From: an uncultured Bacteroides sp.
GTDB lineage: Bacteria; Bacteroidota; Bacteroidia; Bacteroidales; Bacteroidaceae
Assembly (NCBI GenBank): GCA_958477465.1
Contig: CAUEFX010000028.1
Location: 1-48,762, forward strand
Length of the DNA stretch: 48,762 nt
Direction: 5' to 3'
The notes beneath the pieces are model-generated. The model ran no database searches. It was given only the letters and a program-made list of their open reading frames with translations, and was not told where the DNA came from. This document shows positions 34,232-43,403 of the stretch, piece by piece. The translations under genes and the position numbers were made by a program. Every line of letters begins with the position of its first letter. Within the stretch, counting starts at the first letter, position 1.

Positions 34232-37200
34232 ATGAAAAACCTATTAACGGTTGCATGTCTTGTAATGCTCCCTCTGACCTCCATCGCTCAGGAGGAGCGT
34301 TATAAACAGATAACCGATCCCCGACTGACAAGTATACGCAAAGAAGCGCCCCGCAGCAGCTTTACATCGTATACGAACGAAAAAGATGCTGCCGTAAACA
34401 ACCGGAAAGACGGTACTTTCCGCCTCTCGTTGAACGGCAAATGGAAATTCAACTATGTAGACAGTTTCTCAACCCGCCCGACGGACTTTATGCTTCCGGA
34501 AAAGAGTGTAAGCGACTGGGCGGATATCCAAGTACCCGGTAACTGGGAACGGCAAGGCTTCGGAATTCCTATCTACGTGAATACATCTTATGAATTCTGC
34601 TCACCGGGATATGCTCCGTATTGGGATCGGCCCAATCCTCCGTATGTACCCGAAGAATGGAATCCGACAGGAACCTACCGGCGCGATTTCACATTGCCTG
34701 CCGATTGGAATGGGAAAGAAATCTTTCTTAGCGCCGACGGAACCAAAGGAGCCGCATTCTTTTATCTGAACGGACAGTTTGTAGGAATGAGCAAAGATGC
34801 CAAGACCCCTGCCCGATTCAACGTCACCTCATTCGTAAAACCGGGCAAAAACGTGATTGCCGTGCAAATCCATCGTTTCTCAGATGCCAACTATCTGGAA
34901 TGTCAGGACTTCTGGCGTTTGAGCGGATTCGAAAGGGATGTTTATCTCTATGCACAGCCCAAACTGCGGATTGCAGATTTCAAAGTAGAGAGTCCGCTGG
35001 ATGCCGCTTATAAAGACGGCATACTGAAACTGAAAGTGAAAGTGTCCGATAGCGGCAAGCCGGCAACTGCTTCTTACGTCCTTTCTTACACACTTCTCGA
35101 CAAAGACGGGAAACAGGTGGCAGCTTCGGATTATGCCGTGAAAGCAGTGCCGGGTTCCACTCTCTCTCAAAGCATGAATGAATTTGCTTTTGACGATAAT
35201 GTCATCCGGAATCCGAAACAATGGACTGCCGAGACTCCTTATTTATACACTCTCATCATCAGCCTGAAAGAACCTGTGAACGGGGAAGTACTCGAGGCCA
35301 CCAGCGTAAAAGTGGGATTCCGCACCGTAGAGATGAAGAATCACCAGCTATGTGTCAATGGCAAACCGATTCTGGTAAAAGGTGTCAACATACATGAGCA
35401 CAATGAATATACCGGACATTATGTTACGGAAGAGCTGATGCTGAAAGATTTCGAACTGTGGAAGAAATACAATGTAAATACCGTGCGCACTTGTCACTAC
35501 CCACAGCAGGAACGCTTTTATGAGTTATGTGATGAATACGGCATGTACGTGATTGATGAAGCCAATATCGAATCTCATGGAATGGGATACAACCGTGAGG
35601 TGGGTGGCACACTTGCCAATAATCCGCTATTCATGGATGCACACGTGGCACGTACCGTCAACATGTACGAGCGCGACAAGAATCACCCTTCCGTCATCGT
35701 ATGGTCATTGGGAAATGAGGCCGGAAACGGAGTGAACTTCTATAAGACCTACAGCATATTGAAGGAGTCGGACAGCCGCCCCGTGCAGTACGAACGGGCG
35801 CAACTGGAGTGGAACACGGATATTTATTGTCCGATGTACTCCCGCCCCGCCGACATCGAGAAGTATGCAAAGAATCCCAAACATACCCGCCCGCTCATTC
35901 TGTGTGAATATGCACATGCGATGGGAAACAGCTTGGGCAATTTCCAGGACTACTGGAATATTATCGAGAAATATCCGTTGCTGCAAGGTGGCTGCATCTG
36001 GGATTGGGTAGATCAGGGATTGGCCGAAAAGACATCGGATGGCCGCAAATATTGGGCGTATGGCGGCGATTACGGTGCAAACGGCACTCCATCCGACGGT
36101 GATTTCTGTATCAACGGCGTTGTCTATCCCGACCGTTCGGTAAAACCGCAAACTACGGAGATGGGCAAGGTATATCAGAACATCAAGTTCATCAATTTCA
36201 AGAAAGAAGCCGGAACGGTGGATGTGCGCAATGATTTTAGTTTTACCGATCTGGATAAATACGATTACCACTACATTATCCGCGATCATGGAAAGGAAAT
36301 CTATGCCGACAAGTTCCGGGTAAGCGGTGTTCCGGGTGCAACCGTCACGGTGCCGCTGAAAGGTATTCCGCAGGAGCAGACAAACACCGGAGATGTGCGT
36401 ATCGAGTTCTACGCTACCGTACGTACACCCGAACCGTTCCTTCCGGCCGGCACTGTGATAGCCCGCGAACAGGATTACATCTACACTTTCCATAAAGACA
36501 ATGCAGCTTTGCAGGAAGCTGCCTCTATGAAGGAAACAGAGACGCAAGTCGTCTATGCAGGTAGAAACTTCAAGGCGGTGTTCGATAAGAAGAGTGGTAT
36601 GCTGGTTTCTTACAAGTATAACGGAATGGAATATATACTCAACGGACAGGGCTTGCATCCCAACTTCTGGCGTGCACCGATCGACAATGATTATGGTGCC
36701 GGATTACCGCATAAATTGGGAGTGTGGAAAGAAGTCAGTTACGAAGAAGTGACGGCTGCTGCCTTCAATGCCCGAAACGGTGAGGTGACCTGCTCGTATA
36801 AATTCCCGAAGGCAGATGCAAGTTGGGACATCACCTACAAGATATATGCCGACGGAGTGATTAAAGTAAACAACCGTTTTGTGGCTGCAAATGAAAATAC
36901 TCCGATGATACCGCGTATCGGCTTGCGTATGCAAATGCCGGAAACATTCACAACGCTGACCTATTACGGACGCGGACCGGAAGAGAACTACCGCGACCGC
37001 CGCACGTCTCAATTCATCGGGGAATATACTCTGCCAATTAAAGATATGTATGAACCTTACATCCGTCCGCAGGAAAACAATCACCGGACGGACATCTATT
37101 GGTGCGCCTTCACCAACAAATCCGGTGCCGGACTGTTGCTTGTTGCTGACCGTACATTCGAATTGAATGCTTCGAACCATCCGCTCGAAACTCTCGACAG

Positions 37201-37459
37201 TGGAGAAAGCTTGCACAATGCAGCACCGCGTACGGCCGAAACGGATCATCGCCACCTCACCGATTCTAAACCGGAGAAGATGGTTGACGTGTTTGTAGAC
37301 TACCGGATGATGGGCGTTGGCGGAGACAATAGTTGGGGTGCTCTGCCGCACGAACCTTATCTGATACGTACCGGAACCGGAAATGCCGTAGAGTATGGCT
37401 TTGCACTGGTTCCATTTGGACGTAAGGTTGATTTTAGAAACTTGATTTACCGGTATTGA
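34232..37459 (+). CDS. Beta-galactosidase, glycoside hydrolase family 2
   Basis: 1075 residues from the ATG at 34232, chosen because it gives a signal peptide (residues 1-20, ending PLTSIAQ); an in-frame GTG at 34124 lies within the structured leader. The domain order is sugar-binding jelly roll (from about residue 50), immunoglobulin-like, TIM barrel and C-terminal Bgal_small_N domain. The acid/base is Glu496 in WSLGNEAGNG and the nucleophile Glu559 in LCEYAHAMGNS. Secreted to the periplasm, it removes beta-linked galactose from oligosaccharides. It is followed after 2 bp by the DUF1460 gene. Confidence 0.94.
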   Translation: MKNLLTVACLVMLPLTSIAQEERYKQITDPRLTSIRKEAPRSSFTSYTNEKDAAVNNRKDGTFRLSLNGKWKFNYVDSFSTRPTDFMLPEKSVSDWADIQVPGNWERQGFGIPIYVNTSYEFCSPGYAPYWDRPNPPYVPEEWNPTGTYRRDFTLPADWNGKEIFLSADGTKGAAFFYLNGQFVGMSKDAKTPARFNVTSFVKPGKNVIAVQIHRFSDANYLECQDFWRLSGFERDVYLYAQPKLRIADFKVESPLDAAYKDGILKLKVKVSDSGKPATASYVLSYTLLDKDGKQVAASDYAVKAVPGSTLSQSMNEFAFDDNVIRNPKQWTAETPYLYTLIISLKEPVNGEVLEATSVKVGFRTVEMKNHQLCVNGKPILVKGVNIHEHNEYTGHYVTEELMLKDFELWKKYNVNTVRTCHYPQQERFYELCDEYGMYVIDEANIESHGMGYNREVGGTLANNPLFMDAHVARTVNMYERDKNHPSVIVWSLGNEAGNGVNFYKTYSILKESDSRPVQYERAQLEWNTDIYCPMYSRPADIEKYAKNPKHTRPLILCEYAHAMGNSLGNFQDYWNIIEKYPLLQGGCIWDWVDQGLAEKTSDGRKYWAYGGDYGANGTPSDGDFCINGVVYPDRSVKPQTTEMGKVYQNIKFINFKKEAGTVDVRNDFSFTDLDKYDYHYIIRDHGKEIYADKFRVSGVPGATVTVPLKGIPQEQTNTGDVRIEFYATVRTPEPFLPAGTVIAREQDYIYTFHKDNAALQEAASMKETETQVVYAGRNFKAVFDKKSGMLVSYKYNGMEYILNGQGLHPNFWRAPIDNDYGAGLPHKLGVWKEVSYEEVTAAAFNARNGEVTCSYKFPKADASWDITYKIYADGVIKVNNRFVAANENTPMIPRIGLRMQMPETFTTLTYYGRGPEENYRDRRTSQFIGEYTLPIKDMYEPYIRPQENNHRTDIYWCAFTNKSGAGLLLVADRTFELNASNHPLETLDSGESLHNAAPRTAETDHRHLTDSKPEKMVDVFVDYRMMGVGGDNSWGALPHEPYLIRTGTGNAVEYGFALVPFGRKVDFRNLIYRY

Positions 37460-37461
37460 TA

Positions 37462-38241
37462 ATGAAAACAATCCCGACTTTTTTGCTGGCTGCCTGCCTG
37501 ATGGGCAGCCAGGCAAAAGCTCAACAGGAAGCAAATCCGATGTTGGCCAATGCTCAAACCTTCATAGATGTTCCTTACGTAGCCAATACTCTGGAGACGG
37601 ATGGTGAAGAATATTTAGTCATCAATTGCGATGAAGTGGATTGTACGACTTTCGTAGAATATGTTCTTGCACTGTCTCTTCCTTCGGCATCGGGAAACAA
37701 GATGAGTGAGAGTGACTTTGCTGCCAATCTGCAACGTATCCGTTATCGCGGAGGGATAATAGATGGGTATACTTCCCGTCTGCACTATATTTCCGATTGG
37801 ATCAATAACGGGATACGCGGCGGATTCATGGAAGATGTGACAGCTGCCAATAGTCCGTACACCCGGAAACTGTCGCTTTCGTACATGTCTACCCACCCGG
37901 AACGATACAAACATCTGAGCAATTCTCCGGAAAATGTGGCGAAAATGGCAGCGTACGAGAAAGCATTTTCGGGGCAGGAAATACATTGGTTACCCAAAGA
38001 CAAACTGCCTGTAAACGGACTTCCGTGGATAAAGAGCGGAGACATCATCGTTTTGACCACAGACATACCGGGATTGGATACAGCACATATTGGGATTGCC
38101 ATTTACGTGGAAGGCACTTTGTGTCTTCTTCACGCCTCTTCTTCAAGAGGAAAAGTATTAGTAGACAAACTTGCATTAAGCCGCCTGCTCGACCGTAACA
38201 AAAAATGGACGGGAATACGGGTAATAAGAATGAAAAAGTGA
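37462..38241 (+). CDS. DUF1460 amidase-like (NlpC/P60-fold) exported protein
   Basis: 259 residues from the ATG at 37462, with a signal peptide ending SQAKAQ. DUF1460 is an NlpC/P60-type fold; the catalytic cysteine is Cys61 in DEVDCTTFVEYV, and HIGIAIYVEGTLCLLHASS supplies the histidine. It probably cuts peptidoglycan peptides or similar amide bonds in the periplasm. The start is only 2 bp after the GH2 stop, so the two genes are translationally close and share a transcript. Confidence 0.88.
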   Translation: MKTIPTFLLAACLMGSQAKAQQEANPMLANAQTFIDVPYVANTLETDGEEYLVINCDEVDCTTFVEYVLALSLPSASGNKMSESDFAANLQRIRYRGGIIDGYTSRLHYISDWINNGIRGGFMEDVTAANSPYTRKLSLSYMSTHPERYKHLSNSPENVAKMAAYEKAFSGQEIHWLPKDKLPVNGLPWIKSGDIIVLTTDIPGLDTAHIGIAIYVEGTLCLLHASSSRGKVLVDKLALSRLLDRNKKWTGIRVIRMKK

Positions 38242-38284
38242 ATGAAGAAAAGAATTAATGAAGGAAAATGAAAACGACAAAAAA

Positions 38285-38980
38285 ATGAAAAAGACAAAAG
38301 TAACGAAAACCATTTATCTTCTATTTATCGGTCTGTTCTTGTTGGCCGGTAATCTGCCCGCACAGGATTGGGCCAATTTAAAAGAATTCCAGAAAGAAAA
38401 CGCAGCACTGGGCGCTCCGGCCAAAGGAGAAAAGCGCGTGGTATTTATGGGCAATTCCATCACCATCGGATGGTTGCACAACTGCCCGGAGTTTTTCAAG
38501 GATCGTCCCTACATCAACCGTGGCATCAGCGGACAGACAACTCCACAGATGTTGCTGCGTTTCCGTCAGGATGTAATCGACCTGCAACCCAAAGCAGTAG
38601 TGATTCTTGCCGGCACCAACGACATTGCCGGAAATACCGGTCCTTCTACGCTTGAAATGATAGAAGACAATTTGGCATCCATGGCACAGTTGGCAAAAGC
38701 AAACGGCATCAAAGTAATCCTTTGCTCGGTGCTGCCGGCCTTTGACTACCCGTGGCGACCGGGCTTGAACCCCGACGTCAAGATCCCGGAGCTGAACAAA
38801 TGGATCAAAGCTTATGCCGAAAAGAATAAGTTCATTTATGTGGATTATTTCTCGGCAATGGCCGATGACAGGAACGGACTTCCCTCCGATCTGTCACAAG
38901 ACGGAGTGCATCCCAACAAAAAGGGATACGAAGTCATGCAGCCGATGGTTGAAAAAGCCATTGCAAAAGCATTGAAATAA
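38285..38980 (+). CDS. SGNH/GDSL hydrolase family protein
   Basis: 231 residues from the ATG at 38285; an in-frame ATG at 38258 would put nine charged residues before the signal peptide. The signal peptide ends AGNLPAQ. SGNH blocks are complete: GNSIT with Ser58, the oxyanion glycine in ISGQTT, GTND with Asn112 and DGVHP with Asp206/His209. Such enzymes are usually esterases or sugar deacetylases, so an exported carbohydrate esterase is likely. It follows DUF1460 by 43 bp and is the last gene of the OPT-GH2-DUF1460-SGNH run. Confidence 0.9.
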   Translation: MKKTKVTKTIYLLFIGLFLLAGNLPAQDWANLKEFQKENAALGAPAKGEKRVVFMGNSITIGWLHNCPEFFKDRPYINRGISGQTTPQMLLRFRQDVIDLQPKAVVILAGTNDIAGNTGPSTLEMIEDNLASMAQLAKANGIKVILCSVLPAFDYPWRPGLNPDVKIPELNKWIKAYAEKNKFIYVDYFSAMADDRNGLPSDLSQDGVHPNKKGYEVMQPMVEKAIAKALK

Positions 38981-38995
38981 TCAGTTTAATCGAAT

Positions 38996-39661
38996 TCAGC
39001 TTATTTTTCCCGTAAGCAACCGGCTTAATTCAAGTGCGAGGCGTTGCTTCACTTCAGACATCGGGAGGTCGCCTCCCAGTTCCTGACGCAGTGAAGTGAC
39101 GCCTTTGTCTATAAATCCGCAAGGATGAATGTAACTGAAATAACGTAAATCGGTATTTACATTCAAGGCAAGACCGTGCATCGTGACATAATGGCTGCTC
39201 CTTACCCCGATTGCACAAATCTTGCGTGCACGGGCTGTATCTCCTTCCAACCACACACCGGTGGCTTTCTCCACTCTTCCCGTCTCGATTCCATAAGAAG
39301 CACACACGCGGATAACCGCCTCTTCCAGCAGATGCACATACTCCTTCAGGCCGAGACCGAACTCTTCAAGATTGAGAATGGGATAACAGACCAACTGCCC
39401 GGGGCCGTGATAGGTAATGTCTCCTCCCCGATCGATGTGATAAAGCGTTGCCCCTATTTTCTCCAACTGTGCTCCACTCAGCAACATGTTATTCTCCTTT
39501 CCGCTACGTCCCAACGTATATACATGCGGATGTTCGCAAAAGATGATATGATTTTCATATTCTTCGTTATTCTGCTTGGCTTGAATCAGAGAATCAAACC
39601 ACTCAGTCTGTCGTTGCCAGGCTTCGGCATACGGGATAAGTCCCCAATCGGATAGGATCAT
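38996..39661 (-). CDS. lipB: Octanoyltransferase LipB
   Basis: 221 residues. It moves octanoate from acyl-carrier protein to lipoyl domains, the first step of lipoate synthesis. The signature RGGDITYHGPGQ is at 78-89, Lys147 lies in RKICAIGVR, and Cys181 in HPCGFIDKGVTS is the acyl-enzyme residue. The gene is convergent with the SGNH hydrolase gene, 15 bp apart. No lipA or other lipoate gene is in the window. Confidence 0.97.
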   Translation of the reverse strand: MILSDWGLIPYAEAWQRQTEWFDSLIQAKQNNEEYENHIIFCEHPHVYTLGRSGKENNMLLSGAQLEKIGATLYHIDRGGDITYHGPGQLVCYPILNLEEFGLGLKEYVHLLEEAVIRVCASYGIETGRVEKATGVWLEGDTARARKICAIGVRSSHYVTMHGLALNVNTDLRYFSYIHPCGFIDKGVTSLRQELGGDLPMSEVKQRLALELSRLLTGKIS

Positions 39662-39937
39662 TTGAATGATGATTTATGAATTACGGTTTATGTCCGGCAA
39701 TAATTGTGAGAGCACAATAGCCGATGATTCTGCAACCGCTGATTAATAATTATGTTAGTAAAGGGCTTACAACTTTTGTTCCAAAGATTCCCCAATCCAA
39801 TCTGGCAGTTTCGAGAACTTCTATTTTCATTTGGAAAGGATTCATTTCTACTGGATATTTCTCTTTGACACCTTTCTTGTCTACAAATATACTCAATATT
39901 CAGCTAAGGGAAGATAAAAAAGATAAGAAACAGAAAA
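39662..39937. other. Gap upstream of the TA-like pair, with a small ORF remnant
   Basis: No solid gene. A 48-codon minus-strand frame at 39750-39896 starts with TTG and reads like protein (VEMNPFQMKIEVLETARLD near its middle), which could be a gene remnant. A 74-codon plus-strand frame over the same bases has no recognisable features. Confidence 0.3.
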
Positions 39938-39983
39938 TTTCACTTTGATTTTACTTTAAAGTGAAATATCCTTCGTACTTTTG
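39938..39983 (+). promoter_or_regulatory. Operator-like inverted repeat and -7 box of the TA-like pair
   Basis: TTTCACTTT (39938-39946) faces AAAGTGAAA (39958-39966), with ACTTTAAAGT as an inner palindrome. TACTTTTG at 39976-39983 is the -7 box; the inverted repeat covers the expected -33 position. This suits autorepression by the HTH protein. Confidence 0.55.
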
Positions 39984-40004
39984 TCACATTAACAGCAACA
40001 AAAT

Positions 40005-40264
40005 ATGAGCGGGTTAGAACTACTATTGGTTAACGAGGCAAATAATTGCACGATCTATAGTATTGCCTGCGGTTGTCAGACCAAATTCTCATACTTGGCA
40101 ATGGTGGTGTGAAAGCCACCAAAAACTATAATGAAGATGATACACTGAAAGGGTATGTACTGACTCTTCAAAAATTTGAAAAACTGATTAAAGAATGTAC
40201 AAGAGACGGCACTGTATCCATCACTGAGAATAGAATAAAAACTGATAATACATTTGACTTATGA
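40005..40264 (+). pseudogene. Frameshifted small gene upstream of the HTH gene (toxin-like position)
   Basis: An ATG at 40005 opens a frame of 35 codons (MSGLELLLVNEANNCTIYSIACG onward, stop at 40110-40112). A second frame, open from about 40061 to the stop at 40262-40264, continues with DQILILGNGGVKATKNY and ends TDNTFDL. Joined at about 40075, they give one product of about 85 residues, so a single-base indel is likely. Alternatively the second frame starts at a TTG at 40073 and gives 63 residues. No family is recognised. The stop overlaps the HTH start as ATGA, typical of toxin-antitoxin operons. Confidence 0.5.
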
Positions 40265-40527
40265 GAACGATTCAGAACAAATTCAAAGAAATGGTTGCTC
40301 AGGTTCCTGTAAATGTAAAAAATGAAGTTGATTTATCCTTCGCTATTGCAGATAAACTTGACGCCATGATGAAAGAGAAAGGTTTGTCTAAGAAAGAATT
40401 TGCCGATGCAATTGGCAAGCGTCCAAGCGAGGTAACCAAATGGTTGAGCGGACAGCATAATTTTACTATCCGCACACTTAGCATGCTTTCTACTTTTTTC
40501 GGAAAGCCTTTGGTTGAAATAAAATGA
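40261..40527 (+). CDS. XRE/HTH family DNA-binding protein (antitoxin-like)
   Basis: 88 residues with a Cro/CI-type helix-turn-helix in the second half: LSKKEFADAIGKRPSEVTKWLSGQHNF. The N-terminal third is a helical extension. Size, order and the 4-bp overlap with the preceding small gene fit a HigA-like antitoxin. The inverted repeat at 39938-39966 is a candidate operator. If the upstream gene is truly frameshifted, this may be an orphan antitoxin. Confidence 0.8.
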   Translation: MRTIQNKFKEMVAQVPVNVKNEVDLSFAIADKLDAMMKEKGLSKKEFADAIGKRPSEVTKWLSGQHNFTIRTLSMLSTFFGKPLVEIK

Positions 40528-40595
40528 GGATCAAAACTCAATTTTATCAAGGATGAACTTCCTGTTTGAAACTTGGACATCCCTAAAAGGTAAGG

Positions 40596-40642
40596 AAAAG
40601 AACCGTATCATTACTCAAAACAGAGCTTGATACGGTTCTTTT
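40596..40642. terminator. Bidirectional terminator between HTH gene and copA
   Basis: The 15-bp arm at 40596-40610 (AAAAGAACCGTATCA) is the exact reverse complement of 40628-40642. T-runs flank both sides. It separates convergent transcripts. Confidence 0.85.
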
Positions 40643-40657
40643 AGATTTGAGCCACTC

Positions 40658-42874
40658 TCACTTTCTTCTTCCTAAACTAAGCGAGTTCAGCACAACACTT
40701 ACACTCGAAAATGCCATGGCCGCACTTGCCAGCATAGGGTTCAAGAGTAGTCCGTTCAGTGGAAAGAGTATGCCTGCTGCAATGGGAATTCCTATAAGAT
40801 TATAGATAAACGCCCAGAAAAGGTTTTGACGGATGAGTTTCACGGTCTGCCTTGACAGCTCGAATGCTTTCGGCAGCAATAGAAGATCGGAAGTCATCAG
40901 CGTAACCATAGCCACATCCATGGCAATATCGGTACCTTTCCCCATGGCGATACTGACATCGGCCAGTGCCAATGCCTGCGAGTCGTTGATGCCATCCCCC
41001 ACCATTGCTACGGTTTTACCCTGCAACTGCAATTCGCGGATAAAATCTTCTTTGTCATCCGGCAGCGCATCGGCCACAAAACGGTCGATACCCAATTTCC
41101 CTGCCACAGCCAATGCGGTACGTTGCCCGTCGCCCGTCAGCATACAGATGTCGATGCCTTGCCGTTTCAGCTCTTTCACGGCTTCGGCAGAGGTGGACTT
41201 TACAGGATCGGTAACAGTAATAATGGCCAACAGTTGATTCCGGCGGCCAAAGTAAATGATACCGTTTCCTTCGGATTCATATTGCACCAGCATCTCGGCC
41301 ATGACGTCCGTTACGACGGCATTGAAATCCTTCAACAACTTGTGGCTGCCCACCCAGAACAAATCACCTTTGTAGACAACCTTGATTCCTTTTCCGGTGA
41401 TGCTCTCGAAACTATCGAGCGATGCCGGCACTACTTTTTCTTCATCTTTCAGAGAGGCAACGATTGCCCCGGCAAGAGGATGCTCTGATTTCAACTCGGC
41501 AGCGAGAAGCACATTCTTGAAGCACTCTTCCTGAGTTTGCGCCCACAGCCAACCACTGACGGTAGGATGCCCTTCGGTCAGTGTTCCGGTTTTGTCGAGC
41601 ACCACGACATTTACTTTCCGCATCTGCTCCAAGGCAACGGCATCTTTGATCAGGATATGCTGACTGGCTGCTTTGCCGATACCTACCATCAGTGCAGTAG
41701 GCGTAGCCAGTCCTAAAGCACACGGGCAGGCAATCACCAGTACGGAAACCGCAGACAACATGGCATACGAAAAGTATTCCGTTCCGCCTATCACCATCCA
41801 AAGCACAAAAGTCAGTACGGCAATGCCGAGAACCACCGGAACGAAGATTCCCGTCACACGGTCGACAATACGTTGTACGGGGGCTTTGCTTCCCTGTGCT
41901 TCCTGCACCATACGGATGATGCGGGCAAGAACCGTCTCACTACCTACCTGTGATGCCTTGATAATGAACGAACCGCGTTGATTGATGGTGCCGGCAAGCA
42001 CTTTATCTCCCTTCTTCTTCTCTACCGGAATCGGTTCGCCGCTGATCATGCTCTCATCCACAAAAGAATCTCCTTCGGCAAGGAGTCCATCTACCGGAAT
42101 CTGCTCGCCGGGACGGACTACTACCAGATCACCTACCTGCAATTGGTCGATTAAGACCTCTTCCTCGATTCCATTGCGCAATATGCGTGCTATCTTCGGT
42201 TGCAGCCCCATGAGTCTTTTTATTGCGGCAGTCGTATTCCCTTTTGCACGCTCCTCCATCAGTTTTCCGGTCAGTACGAAAGCGATGATAACCACGGAAG
42301 CCTCGTAATAGACATGCGGTTCCAAGCCTCGATCATACCAGAATTCCGGAAAGAAAGTGTTGAATGCACTGAACAGAAACGCAATGGAAGTGCTGAGAGC
42401 TACCAGCGTATCCATGTTGCTATGCCCTAACTTTGCCTGCTTCCAGGCACCCGTATAAAACGAACCGCCGAAAAGGATCATCACGGCAAGGGTCAGCAAC
42501 AGTTGTATTCCGTTGGAATAGGGCACGTGCATAAAGACCATGGACAAAAGCAGCATCGGAACAGCAAATATCCAAGCGCCGATGACCTGCATTTTCAGTT
42601 TATGATAGTGCTGGTGTTGTACCTCCTCGCGCCGTTCCTCTTTCAGGTTTTCTTCCTCTATGATCAGATCGTACCCTCCGGAAAGCACCGCCGCCCGAAT
42701 CTCTCCGGGAGTCAGTTTGTCGGCTTCATACGAAACGGAGAGAGTATTGGTGGCAAGATTGACCGAAGCATCTACAATGCCCGGCAACTTGCGGACTGAT
42801 TTTTCGACATTATTGGCACATCCCGCACAGTGCATGTTCAATACGGGAAATGCTTTCTTTGTAATAGTACCCAT
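40658..42874 (-). CDS. copA: Copper-type P1B ATPase
   Basis: 738 residues. One N-terminal heavy-metal domain with NMHCAGCANNVEKS (Cys16, Cys19), then membrane helices; the A-domain contains SMISGEPIPV, the transport motif is CPC (Cys383-Pro384-Cys385), the phosphorylated Asp427 lies in LDKTGTLTEG, and TGDGQRTA and VGDGINDSQALA close the P domain. CPC with a single HMA domain indicates Cu+ (or Ag+) export to the periplasm. It is the last gene of a minus-strand run with an HMA protein, a TonB receptor and a HYC_CC_PP protein. Confidence 0.94.
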   Translation of the reverse strand: MGTITKKAFPVLNMHCAGCANNVEKSVRKLPGIVDASVNLATNTLSVSYEADKLTPGEIRAAVLSGGYDLIIEEENLKEERREEVQHQHYHKLKMQVIGAWIFAVPMLLLSMVFMHVPYSNGIQLLLTLAVMILFGGSFYTGAWKQAKLGHSNMDTLVALSTSIAFLFSAFNTFFPEFWYDRGLEPHVYYEASVVIIAFVLTGKLMEERAKGNTTAAIKRLMGLQPKIARILRNGIEEEVLIDQLQVGDLVVVRPGEQIPVDGLLAEGDSFVDESMISGEPIPVEKKKGDKVLAGTINQRGSFIIKASQVGSETVLARIIRMVQEAQGSKAPVQRIVDRVTGIFVPVVLGIAVLTFVLWMVIGGTEYFSYAMLSAVSVLVIACPCALGLATPTALMVGIGKAASQHILIKDAVALEQMRKVNVVVLDKTGTLTEGHPTVSGWLWAQTQEECFKNVLLAAELKSEHPLAGAIVASLKDEEKVVPASLDSFESITGKGIKVVYKGDLFWVGSHKLLKDFNAVVTDVMAEMLVQYESEGNGIIYFGRRNQLLAIITVTDPVKSTSAEAVKELKRQGIDICMLTGDGQRTALAVAGKLGIDRFVADALPDDKEDFIRELQLQGKTVAMVGDGINDSQALALADVSIAMGKGTDIAMDVAMVTLMTSDLLLLPKAFELSRQTVKLIRQNLFWAFIYNLIGIPIAAGILFPLNGLLLNPMLASAAMAFSSVSVVLNSLSLGRRK

Positions 42875-42879
42875 AATTT

Positions 42880-42937
42880 ATTTAGTGATTAGTGGTTAGT
42901 GATGAGCGATAGCAGTTAACGGCCGTTAACTGCTATC
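42880..42937. repeat. TAGTGAT-type repeats and a 30-bp perfect palindrome
   Basis: Positions 42908-42937 are a perfect 30-bp palindrome centred on GGCC, with GTTAAC in each arm. TTAGTGATTAGTGG-type repeats precede it, similar to those at 6700-6745 downstream of pyrB. It lies in the copA to HMA spacer. Confidence 0.6.
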
Positions 42938-42980
42938 CGCCCATTACTGAATAAACAACTTTTACGGGCCGTTTGTTCAA

Positions 42981-43292
42981 TTACTTCTTTTCCGCCTGCT
43001 TTGTTTCTTTCACAAATTCCGCTTCGTAATTGAATTTCTTGAAACCGGCCTTTAGTTTCTCTACATTTGTCTTCTCAGCGTCGTAGGTGATGGACACCGT
43101 CTTTGTTTTCAAGTCCGTAGAAAACTCCTTTACTCCTTTCTCGAACTTGATGTTATTCTTCACTTTCCGTTCGCAATTTTCACAATGCATCTGCGATACT
43201 TTGAATACTGCCGTACGGATGTCTTTGGCCATAACGGCCGTCACGCTCAATAATGCTACCACCAAGGCAGCCAACATTCTTCTTGTTTTCAT
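42981..43292 (-). CDS. Exported heavy-metal-associated (HMA) domain protein
   Basis: 103 residues. A signal peptide (residues 1-22, ending AVMA) precedes one ferredoxin-like HMA domain with metal ligands in SQMHCENCERKV (Cys37, Cys40). Such a periplasmic domain is a likely metal chaperone or buffer between an outer-membrane receptor and CopA. It ends 106 bp before copA on the same strand and starts 111 bp after the TonB receptor stop. Confidence 0.9.
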   Translation of the reverse strand: MKTRRMLAALVVALLSVTAVMAKDIRTAVFKVSQMHCENCERKVKNNIKFEKGVKEFSTDLKTKTVSITYDAEKTNVEKLKAGFKKFNYEAEFVKETKQAEKK

Positions 43293-43403
43293 ATTTTTCC
43301 TCCCATTTATAATTAATAATATTATTTTTCAGTACTTGCTTGAGTTTTCTTCTGTACCCTTTCATGAGTTGTTTTTGGGGAAAATTCAAACAGGCTTTTA
43401 GTC

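Noticed and set aside
39724..39948. 74-codon plus-strand ORF upstream of the TA-like pair
   Set aside because: No domain, no promoter box, and it ends in low-complexity lysine-rich sequence.
40073..40112. Programmed -1 frameshift in the TA-like first gene
   Set aside because: No slippery heptamer in the overlap; an indel or a decayed gene is simpler.
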